This document shows, piece after piece, positions 1 to 5,550 of a stretch of DNA of 19,968 bases. Both the position numbers and the translations under genes were made by a program. The number at the start of each line of letters is the position of its first letter. Positions within the stretch are counted from its first letter, which is position 1. The notes beneath the pieces were generated by a model. It saw nothing but the letters and a program-made list of their open reading frames with translations, made no database searches and was not told where the DNA came from. The stretch is from Bifidobacterium breve (GTDB lineage: Bacteria > Actinomycetota > Acidimicrobiia > IMCC26256), in the NCBI GenBank assembly GCA_945907055.1, contig CAMDSG010000015.1, positions 1 through 19,968 of the forward strand. Reading direction: 5' to 3'.

Positions 1-266
1 GTGTCACCGACGACACGCCGGGGGCACGCTCACGCGCCGCGGAGATCTTCTCTGTCTACGGATTTCTTCCTTCTTACCGCGCGATGCTTGATCGTGAGGG
101 AGCCGAGGGGCCAGCAGATGTTGCGATTGTTGGTAATGAAGCAGAGGTAGCAGCCCAGGTTGGGCGCCTAGCCGATGCAGGGGTCACTGATTTTGCAGCC
201 GCTGAGTTCGGTGGCACTGCAGATGAGGTGCGCCGCACTCGCGACACGCTTCGCAGCCTTCTGTAG
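1..266 (+). CDS. LLM class F420-dependent oxidoreductase, C-terminal part (5' end outside window)
   Basis: An open frame enters from the left edge (first full codon at base 3) and stops at the TAG at 264-266, giving the last 87 residues. The tail reads VAIVGNEAEVAAQVGRLADA followed by GVTDFAAAEFG and ends in RDTLRSLL. This matches the end of luciferase-like monooxygenase-fold F420-dependent oxidoreductases, where a 'VGDEA.VA..L..LADAGVTDF' helix-strand closes the TIM barrel. The family moves hydride between coenzyme F420 and various substrates; the substrate here cannot be told. The sub-family resembles the actinobacterial group named after methylene-tetrahydromethanopterin-reductase-like proteins, which is from memory. 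It converges on another F420-dependent enzyme with only 12 bases between stops. The N-terminal F420 and active-site residues are not visible. Confidence 0.8.
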   Translation, partial: VTDDTPGARSRAAEIFSVYGFLPSYRAMLDREGAEGPADVAIVGNEAEVAAQVGRLADAGVTDFAAAEFGGTADEVRRTRDTLRSLL

Positions 267-278
267 CTCCGGCTGCAG

Positions 279-1214
279 TTATGAACCTGCGAGTCGCTCC
301 ACGACTGGTGCAAGCAACTCAAAGTTGTCATTCCCGAATACAACATTCGAGACGCCCCATACTTCTCGTCGCTCAATAAGGGTCTCGCAGATCTCATCAA
401 TGGTTCCCGCAAGAACTACGCCGGCCCCGAGTGCCTCCTCGGCATCGATGCCGAACATCGGAGCCATCGCCTCTGCGTAGGCCTGGCGATCGTCAGTAAC
501 AGCAGCTACGAAGTATCGAATCTGCAGTTCTAACGAATCGAACCTCTCCCCTGCTCCTTCTTTGATCCACTCAATCTTCTGAGCAGTCATCGAAGCGATC
601 GAATCCTGCGCTGCATCTTGAGTAATCGCACCTGCTCGCAGATTGGGATTGATCCCGATGATCTCTGCATAACGCCCAGCAAGGCGCAGCACTCTGGGCC
701 CTCCACCTCCAATGAGTATGGGTGGACCAGGCCGCTGAACTGGGGGTGGCGTCGCAGTGTGATTGGTAACGGTGTAGTGGTCGCCAGAGAACGAGAACTC
801 CTCGCCACTCCAGCATCCTTTGATCACCTGAAGGGCCTCCTCAAGACGCTCGATGCGGAGCCCAGGACGGTCATAGGGAATTCCAAGTTGCTCATAATCA
901 ACCTGCATCCAACCAGCACCGATTCCCAGATCAACACGGCCATCTGAGAGAACATCGAGAGTAGCAATTTCTTTTGCAAGAATTGCCGGGTGCTTGTAGT
1001 CATTTGCAAAGACAAGCGCACTGACACGAAGGTCGGTAGTGACGGCTGCAGCCATGCTGAGCACAACCATCGGCGCAAGATCAGTATCTACAAAGTGGTC
1101 CGGAGCGTAAAGAGTCGTGTACCCAAGTGACTCTATTTTAAGGGCTAATTCCTTAAACTCTCTAGACGAGAGATTGCCGCCCATTTGGACGCCAAACTTA
1201 AAGGGATGCTTCAT
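279..1214 (-). CDS. LLM class F420-dependent oxidoreductase (complete)
   Basis: A 311-residue TIM-barrel luciferase-like flavin/F420-dependent oxidoreductase, cytoplasmic. Visible family marks are the N-terminal strand FKFGVQMGG (5-13), the signature GYTTLYAPDHF (31-41), then HPAILAKEIATLDVLSDGR and DLGIGAGW (about 75-102), and the C-terminal GTIDEICETLIERREVWGVSNVVF. Length is normal for the group. It resembles the actinobacterial sub-family typified by MSMEG_2516-like proteins (recognised from memory), whose substrates are mostly unknown. The ATG at 1212-1214 is backed by a strong ribosome binding site, AAGGAG on the minus strand (1221-1226), six bases upstream. It lies 46 bases downstream of dut on the same strand, so the two may be cotranscribed. 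A link to nucleotide metabolism is not implied. Family call is firm; reaction is unknown. Confidence 0.9.
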   Translation of the reverse strand: MKHPFKFGVQMGGNLSSREFKELALKIESLGYTTLYAPDHFVDTDLAPMVVLSMAAAVTTDLRVSALVFANDYKHPAILAKEIATLDVLSDGRVDLGIGAGWMQVDYEQLGIPYDRPGLRIERLEEALQVIKGCWSGEEFSFSGDHYTVTNHTATPPPVQRPGPPILIGGGGPRVLRLAGRYAEIIGINPNLRAGAITQDAAQDSIASMTAQKIEWIKEGAGERFDSLELQIRYFVAAVTDDRQAYAEAMAPMFGIDAEEALGAGVVLAGTIDEICETLIERREVWGVSNVVFGNDNFELLAPVVERLAGS

Positions 1215-1260
1215 TACCTGCTCCTTGTTGAAATATTTCTTGAGATGTTCGCGCTACTAC

Positions 1261-1695
1261 TCATCGGCCGGTTGATCCCCAACCCTCGAGACTTCGTTCA
1301 CTCTCGTCAAGGTTTGAGACCTCGTTCCATTCGATCTGCTCAAAGCGTTGAATCACTAACTGAGCGATCCTGTCCCCGACCTCAATCACGTACTCAACAT
1401 CGGGGTCCGTATTTACAAGCAACACCTTTATCTCATCTCTGTAACCAGAATCAATCAAACCGGGCGTATTTAGACAAGTCACTCCATGGCGCAGTGCAAG
1501 GCCTGACCGAGGCTGAATAAAGCCTGCGAAGCCATCAGGTATACCAATCGCTATCCCGGTGCCAATAAGCGCACGACCACCGCCAGCAGCAAGCGAGACT
1601 CTCTCGCGGGAGCAGAGGTCATACCCGGCATCTCCACTGTGCTGAGCGGCAGGCAGCGAGGACTCGAGACTGAGGCGTTGAATATTGATCTGCAC
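1261..1695 (-). CDS. dut: dUTP diphosphatase (dUTPase), trimeric type
   Basis: A 144-residue cytoplasmic enzyme hydrolysing dUTP to dUMP and pyrophosphate, which keeps uracil out of DNA and feeds thymidylate synthesis. All five trimeric dUTPase motifs are present: AGYDL (23-27), PRSGLALRHGV (62-72), NTPGLIDSGYRDEIKV (76-91, catalytic Asp82 and Tyr85), VGDRIAQLVI (106-115), and a divergent fifth motif RSLEGWGSTG (134-143). The usual fifth motif is RGxGGFGSTG, so the uracil-stacking Phe is Trp139 and two glycines are replaced. The only usable start is GTG 1695, because an in-frame TAG lies seven codons upstream. No Shine-Dalgarno is visible, while a TAGAAT box ends 12 bases upstream, suggesting a nearly leaderless mRNA. 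An F420-dependent oxidoreductase follows 46 bases downstream. Confidence 0.95.
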   Translation of the reverse strand: MQINIQRLSLESSLPAAQHSGDAGYDLCSRERVSLAAGGGRALIGTGIAIGIPDGFAGFIQPRSGLALRHGVTCLNTPGLIDSGYRDEIKVLLVNTDPDVEYVIEVGDRIAQLVIQRFEQIEWNEVSNLDESERSLEGWGSTGR

Positions 1696-1707
1696 ATCTG
1701 GAACATT

Positions 1708-1713
1708 ATTCTA
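1708..1713 (-). promoter_or_regulatory. Candidate -10 box of dut
   Basis: On the minus strand this reads TAGAAT, fitting the actinobacterial TANNNT -10 pattern. It ends 12 bases before the only possible dut start, so transcription would begin about 5 bases ahead of the GTG. No convincing -35 element is seen. Inference from position only. Confidence 0.3.
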
Positions 1714-1748
1714 AAATTTCGCGTAATCCGGGAGGCCATCCACCTATC

Positions 1749-1820
1749 CCCTAGGTACCACCAATCCCCGGAGGACTGCCCATGCCCTAAGTACTGCCTA
1801 TTCCCTAAATACTGAGGAGG
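1749..1820. repeat. Degenerate tandem repeat, four 18-bp units
   Basis: Four consecutive 18-bp units start at 1749, 1767, 1785 and 1803. Units 1, 3 and 4 begin CCCTAGGTAC, CCCTAAGTAC and CCCTAAATAC; unit 2 begins CCCGGAGGAC. Most units end near CC-A-T. The block lies in the 261-base gap between the divergent genes dut and the rrf2-type regulator, upstream of both. No ORF with a start codon and ribosome binding site covers it. The minus-strand frame would give a hexapeptide pattern of QYLGxR type but opens with a stop and has no start. Function unknown; it could be a multi-site binding region or decayed slippage repeat. Confidence 0.6.
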
Positions 1821-1837
1821 TCACTGCTGCCGCTCGA

Positions 1838-1867
1838 TTGAGGCATCTGCTCAACTAAACCGATAAT
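1838..1867 (+). promoter_or_regulatory. Candidate promoter of the rrf2-type regulator operon
   Basis: TTGAGG (1838-1843) is followed after 18 bases by GATAAT (1862-1867), a reasonable sigma70-type -35/-10 pair. It would start transcription near 1874 and leave a leader of about 80 bases before the TTG start at 1957. The A+T-rich sequence from 1860 to 1945 would suit a promoter or operator. Visual match only. Confidence 0.3.
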
Positions 1868-1956
1868 CTCTATTAACTTAGTGACAACTCAATTTATTTA
1901 AGTGCGAACCTCCGCGATAGCAAGCCAAGTATTTTAAATTTCCTTGGGAGCCCAGA

Positions 1957-2415
1957 TTGAAGATCTCAGCTAAATCTGATTATGCAGTCAGGGCATCGTG
2001 TGAGCTCGCTGGTGCCGAACCTGGGAAACCCATCAAAGCAGAGACTCTCGCCGAGCTCCAAGGCATCCCCTCCAATTTCCTCGAGAATATTCTGAGCGCT
2101 CTTAGGAACAGCGGAATCGTTCGCTCTCAGCGCGGAGCCGTCGGTGGTTATTTTCTTGCTCGCCCGGCAGAGACAATCTCCCTCGCCGACATTATTCGTG
2201 CAGTCGATGGGCCCCTTGCAGCCGTACGCGGAGAGGCGCCTGAGGATCAAAATTACTCTGGAGCTGCTAGCAAGGTCGCAGATATTTGGGTCGCAGTCCG
2301 GGCATCTCTGCGAGTTGTATTGGAAGAGACCACGCTTGCCGATCTAGTTGCTCAGAAATTACCTAAGCATGTGCAGGCACTAATTGACTCCCCCGATGCT
2401 TGGAGCCGGAGATGA
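1957..2415 (+). CDS. Rrf2 family transcriptional regulator, apparently without Fe-S cysteines
   Basis: A 152-residue winged-helix DNA-binding protein. It opens with the Rrf2 signature MKISAKSDYAVRA (1-13), continues with LAELQGIPSNFLENILSALR (31-50), the recognition-helix region, and the wing SQRGAVGGYFLARP (57-70). Family members such as IscR and NsrR bind a cluster through three cysteines around residues 90-105. That stretch here (AAVRGEAPEDQNYSG) has none, and the only cysteine is Cys15. In this it resembles CymR of Bacillus, which lacks a cluster and controls cysteine/sulfur genes. Start is TTG, with GGGAG (1946-1950) six bases upstream; no better ATG exists. Its stop overlaps the start of cysQ, and cysD/cysN follow, so it probably controls this sulfate-assimilation operon. 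The regulated genes and effector are inferred. Confidence 0.9.
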   Translation: MKISAKSDYAVRASCELAGAEPGKPIKAETLAELQGIPSNFLENILSALRNSGIVRSQRGAVGGYFLARPAETISLADIIRAVDGPLAAVRGEAPEDQNYSGAASKVADIWVAVRASLRVVLEETTLADLVAQKLPKHVQALIDSPDAWSRR

Positions 2416-3152
2416 ATGATCACGAACTAGCTGTAAAGATTGCCGACGAAGCGGGAGCACTTCTACTTAAGACGCGCGCCATGTTCGCTGGCGATGCCGG
2501 CGATAAGGCGCTTGGAGACAAGGGAGACCGAGACGCCAACATCTATATTCTCGAGGCCCTGCGTTCTCATCGCCCGGAAGATGCTGTGCTCTCTGAAGAG
2601 TCTGAGGATGACCATGCACGCCTAAGTGCAAAGCGCGTCTGGATCGTCGACCCACTCGACGGAACTCGGGAGTACCGAGAGGGGCGAGACGATTGGGCCG
2701 TCCACATCGCACTGAGTATCGACGGAGAGCCAAGTCTCGGCGCAGTTGCCCTTCCATCCCTTGGGGTTGTTATGTCCACGCTCGAGCCCCCTGTTCTCCC
2801 CGCTCTGACCTCGAATCAGATTCGCATGGTTGTGAGCCGAACACGCCCATCCGCCATGACTCTCCATATCTGCGAAGTTATGGGGGGAGAACTCTTGGAG
2901 ATGGGGTCTGCTGGGGCTAAGGCGATGGCTGTAGTGAGAGGCGAGGCAGAGATGTACGCACACTCAGGGGGTCAATATCAATGGGATAACTGCGCGCCAG
3001 TCGCCGTAGCCGCTGCCGCAGGACTCCACGTATCGCGCCTCGATGGCTCCCCTCTCATTTACAACGGCCCTGATACCAGCCTCCCCGACCTGCTTATCTG
3101 CAGGCATGAATTCGCTAAAGAAGCGATATCTATAGCGAGAGGCGAAATCTGA
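2412..3152 (+). CDS. cysQ: 3'(2'),5'-bisphosphate nucleotidase CysQ, inositol-monophosphatase family
   Basis: A 246-residue soluble Mg-dependent phosphatase expected to turn 3'-phosphoadenosine 5'-phosphate (PAP) into AMP, and possibly PAPS into APS, relieving product build-up in sulfate assimilation or sulfotransfer. Seen: acidic pair in LSEES (Glu62/Glu63), the family signature WIVDPLDGTREY (77-88; metal-binding Asp80 and Asp83), and the second signature QWDNCAPVAVAAAAGLHV (190-207; Asp192). Length is typical of actinobacterial CysQ. ATG 2412 is preferred over the in-frame TTG at 2400 because ATG overlaps the TGA of the regulator (ATGA) and has GGAG at 2402-2405 at good spacing. Cotranscription with the regulator is therefore likely. 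A role on inositol phosphate instead is possible, but the cysD/cysN neighbourhood favours CysQ. Confidence 0.9.
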   Translation: MNDHELAVKIADEAGALLLKTRAMFAGDAGDKALGDKGDRDANIYILEALRSHRPEDAVLSEESEDDHARLSAKRVWIVDPLDGTREYREGRDDWAVHIALSIDGEPSLGAVALPSLGVVMSTLEPPVLPALTSNQIRMVVSRTRPSAMTLHICEVMGGELLEMGSAGAKAMAVVRGEAEMYAHSGGQYQWDNCAPVAVAAAAGLHVSRLDGSPLIYNGPDTSLPDLLICRHEFAKEAISIARGEI

Positions 3153-3214
3153 TCCCTCCGCCAAATCAAGGAACGTGAATTGGGCTTCCCACCTAGCTAC
3201 TAAACGTGGCCAGA

Positions 3215-3243
3215 ATTGGACCGAAATGGCAGTTCGGGCCGGT
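3215..3243 (+). promoter_or_regulatory. Imperfect hairpin in the cysQ-cysD gap
   Basis: Arms 3215-3225 and 3233-3243 pair around a 7-base loop. The inner five pairs CCGAA/TTCGG are perfect, followed by one A-G mismatch, two GC pairs, two GU wobbles and one AU. No U-run follows, so a factor-independent terminator for cysQ is not supported. It could be a leader structure or a processing site. It matches no riboswitch that I recognise. Confidence 0.4.
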
Positions 3244-3276
3244 ACACTCCATCCTCCGGGGGCAGCCATTAATGAC

Positions 3277-3307
3277 TAATAATCTCAGTAGCCACAACCG
3301 TGTGGCT
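3277..3307 (+). promoter_or_regulatory. Candidate cysD -10 box and adjoining perfect dyad (possible operator)
   Basis: TAATAAT at 3277-3283 could be a -10 box. It is followed at 3290-3307 by a perfect inverted repeat, AGCCACA-ACCG-TGTGGCT, with 7-base arms and a 4-base loop. The dyad would sit at about +1 to +18 of the transcript and 37 bases before the cysD GTG. A dyad overlapping the start site is a common place for a repressor site, and the Rrf2-type regulator upstream is the obvious candidate. It would also form a stable 5' stem in the mRNA. No similar dyad was found upstream of the regulator gene itself. Confidence 0.4.
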
Positions 3308-3344
3308 CTACCGATCAAAATCTGAAATGCGAAAGGGTTAAATA

Positions 3345-4253
3345 GTGAAGGCTGTTCAGGTTCCGCATCTCGATGCACTCGAAGCCGAATCAATTCACAT
3401 CTTTCGCGAGGTCGCTGCAGAGTTTGAGCGGCCGGTGATGCTCTTCTCCGGGGGCAAGGACTCAATCGTCATGCTCAGGCTTGCCGAGAAAGCCTTCTAC
3501 CCTGCGCGAATTCCATTCCCAGTAATGCATGTCGACACAGGCCACAACTTCGATGAGGTAATTGATTACAGAGACCGCAGGGTCGCTGAACTTGGGGTCA
3601 ATTTAGTAATCGCATCGGTTCAAGCAGCGATTGACTCCGGGCGTGTCGTTGAAGAGACTGGCCCACGATCAAGCCGAAACAAGCTCCAGACAGTCGCACT
3701 CCTCGATGGAATCTCCGACGGAAAATACGATGCCGCATTTGGCGGAGGGCGCAGGGACGAAGAGAAGGCGCGCGCTAAGGAACGGATCTACTCTTTCCGC
3801 GATGAATTTGGTCAGTGGGACCCAAAAAACCAGCGACCTGAACTCTGGAATCTCTACAACGGTAGGCATAAACGCGGTGAACACATTCGAGTATTCCCCA
3901 TCTCAAACTGGACAGAACTCGATATCTGGCAGTACATCGAACGCGAGGAGATCGAGATTCCTTCGATCTACTACGCACACCGTAGGCCTGTAATTAAGCG
4001 TGATGGGATGCTCCTAGCAATCACCCCATTCCTCACACTTCTTCCAGATGAGGTCCCCGAAGAGATGCTTGTTCGTTTCCGAACTGTCGGCGACGCAACC
4101 TGCACCGGTGCCGTAGAGTCACCCGCCTCAAATCCCGCCGAGGTGATAATCGAGGTTGCTGCGGCCCGCATTACAGAGCGTGGAGCAACTCGCGCTGATG
4201 ATCGAATCAGTGAAGCCGGCATGGAGGATCGAAAGAGGGAGGGCTACTTCTAA
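3345..4253 (+). CDS. cysD: Sulfate adenylyltransferase subunit 2 (ATP sulfurylase, small subunit)
   Basis: A 302-residue catalytic subunit of heterodimeric ATP sulfurylase, making adenosine 5'-phosphosulfate (APS) and pyrophosphate from ATP and sulfate, driven by GTP hydrolysis in CysN. Seen: PP-loop SGGKDS (35-40), MHVDTGHNFDEVIDYRD, AAFGGGRRDEEKARAKERIYSFRDEFGQWDP in which the R-rich segment is typical of CysD, and FPISNWTELDIWQYI. Length matches the family. Start is GTG with GAAAGGG (3331-3337) seven bases upstream. Its TAA stop (4251-4253) shares a base with the cysN ATG, so the pair is translationally coupled. It lies 192 bases after cysQ, behind a possible separate promoter. Unlike PAPS/APS reductases, which also have the PP-loop, the sequence keeps CysD-specific blocks over its whole length. 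Confidence 0.97.
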   Translation: MKAVQVPHLDALEAESIHIFREVAAEFERPVMLFSGGKDSIVMLRLAEKAFYPARIPFPVMHVDTGHNFDEVIDYRDRRVAELGVNLVIASVQAAIDSGRVVEETGPRSSRNKLQTVALLDGISDGKYDAAFGGGRRDEEKARAKERIYSFRDEFGQWDPKNQRPELWNLYNGRHKRGEHIRVFPISNWTELDIWQYIEREEIEIPSIYYAHRRPVIKRDGMLLAITPFLTLLPDEVPEEMLVRFRTVGDATCTGAVESPASNPAEVIIEVAAARITERGATRADDRISEAGMEDRKREGYF

Positions 4254-5506
4254 TGGAGATGCTTCGCTTCGCTACAGCAGGGTCTGTCGATGACGGAAAG
4301 TCAACGCTCATTGGGCGACTCCTCCTCGATAGTAAGCAGATATTCGAGGACCAACTCGAGGCGGTCGAGAAGACCAGCAGAGAGAAAGGCTTCGACTACA
4401 CGAACCTTGCATTACTCACAGATGGGCTTCGCTCAGAGCGAGAGCAAGGAATCACAATCGACGTTGCTTATAGGTATTTTGCAACCCCGAAGCGTAAATT
4501 CATTATCGCCGATACTCCTGGACACGTTCAGTACACCCGAAACATGGTTACAGGAGCCTCGACAGCTGATCTTGCATTAGTCCTGATTGATGCCCGTAAA
4601 GGGATTCTTGAGCAGTCACGTCGCCATGCGGTTATTGCGTCACTACTGCGCGTATCTCACCTCGTTCTCTGCGTTAACAAGATGGACCTTGTTGATTGGG
4701 AAGAAGACGTCTTCAACTCCATCTGCGAAGAGTTCAGCGAGTTTGCGGCAAAATTGGATATACCTGACCTCACATTCATACCCATCTCAGCACTGAATGG
4801 CGACAACGTAACGACCCACTCCGATCACATGCCTTGGTATGGCGGACCAACTCTGCTTTACCACCTGGAGCATCTCTACATTGCTTCTGACCGAAACCTC
4901 ATCGATCCCCGATTCCCGGTTCAGTATGTAATTCGGCCGATGTCCAACGAGCACCATGACTACCGCGGCTACGCAGGGCAAGTCTCAGGGGGAACATTTA
5001 GGCCTGGAGACGAAGTCATGGTGCTGCCCTCTGGGATGACGACCACCATCGCTGGTATTGATTCATTCGATGGGCCAGTCTCCGAGGCTGTTCCGCCGAT
5101 GTCTGTAACGATTCGGCTCACCGACAATCTCGATGTGAGCCGTGGGGACATGATCTGTCGCCCAAGAAACGCCTCGGTCGCTACTCAAGACGTAGATGCG
5201 ATGATCTGCTGGTTTACTGAGCGCCCGCTATCAGAACGTACAACCTACGGCATCAAGCACACTACGAATAACGCTCGCTGCCAGGTGAGACACCTTGCTT
5301 ACAGGCTCGATATCAATACGCTATCTAGGGACGAATCGGCGACAGAACTAAACATGAACGAGATTGGTCGTGTTCAACTACGCGTCACTGCTCCTCTATT
5401 TGTCGATGAGTATCGACGAAACCGAATGACTGGCTCGTTCATCCTCATCGACGAAGGCACCAACGAGACTGTCGGAGCGGGAATGATTATCGGGACTGAC
5501 GCGTAA
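4253..5506 (+). CDS. cysN: Sulfate adenylyltransferase subunit 1 (GTPase subunit), without APS-kinase domain
   Basis: A 417-residue translational-GTPase-like subunit that couples GTP hydrolysis to APS synthesis by CysD. Seen: P-loop GSVDDGKST (10-18), switch region GLRSEREQGITIDVAYRYF (58-76), DTPGH, NKMD and ISAL, followed by the two beta-barrel domains of elongation-factor type. The protein ends at GAGMIIGTDA with no C-terminal CysC (APS kinase) domain. Many actinobacteria, for example mycobacteria, carry a CysNC fusion of over 600 residues, so this is the unfused form. ATG 4253 overlaps the cysD stop, and AGAGGGAGGG lies just upstream. It is the last gene of the operon and converges on the AftD-like gene 43 bases away. 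No cysC or APS/PAPS reductase gene is in the window. Confidence 0.96.
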   Translation: MEMLRFATAGSVDDGKSTLIGRLLLDSKQIFEDQLEAVEKTSREKGFDYTNLALLTDGLRSEREQGITIDVAYRYFATPKRKFIIADTPGHVQYTRNMVTGASTADLALVLIDARKGILEQSRRHAVIASLLRVSHLVLCVNKMDLVDWEEDVFNSICEEFSEFAAKLDIPDLTFIPISALNGDNVTTHSDHMPWYGGPTLLYHLEHLYIASDRNLIDPRFPVQYVIRPMSNEHHDYRGYAGQVSGGTFRPGDEVMVLPSGMTTTIAGIDSFDGPVSEAVPPMSVTIRLTDNLDVSRGDMICRPRNASVATQDVDAMICWFTERPLSERTTYGIKHTTNNARCQVRHLAYRLDINTLSRDESATELNMNEIGRVQLRVTAPLFVDEYRRNRMTGSFILIDEGTNETVGAGMIIGTDA

Positions 5507-5517
5507 CAGTATTCTTC

Positions 5518-5550
5518 TAGAACCTGTTCTAACGGCAGCGCTCCGTGTTT
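5518..5550. terminator. Candidate terminator region between convergent cysN and the AftD-like gene
   Basis: Two dyads lie in the 43-base gap. TAGAAC-CT-GTTCTA (5518-5531) has perfect 6-base arms. ACGG-CAGCGCT-CCGT (5532-5546) is followed by GTTT on the plus strand. Either or both could end the cysN message; neither has a long U-run, so the call is weak. Confidence 0.3.

Noticed and set aside
84..480. Additional open frames on both strands over the F420 oxidoreductase ends
   Set aside because: They are alternative frames of the two recognised genes, with no ribosome binding sites or family resemblance.
1740..1820. Small protein encoded by the 18-bp repeat on the minus strand
   Set aside because: The frame is preceded by a stop and contains no start codon with a ribosome site until it has left the repeat.
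1749..1820. CRISPR array
   Set aside because: Units are contiguous 18-mers without unique spacers, and no cas gene is in the window.
3153..3344. SAM-type riboswitch before cysD
   Set aside because: The gap is structured, but I could not match any known SAM riboswitch core or multi-helix junction.
4253..5506. CysNC bifunctional ATP sulfurylase/APS kinase
   Set aside because: The protein stops after the beta-barrel domains; there is no second P-loop or CysC sequence before the TAA at 5504-5506.
5518..5531. LexA/SOS-box reading of TAGAACCTGTTCTA
   Set aside because: The actinobacterial SOS box has GAAC and GTTC separated by four bases; here the gap is two, and the site is at a gene end, not a promoter.
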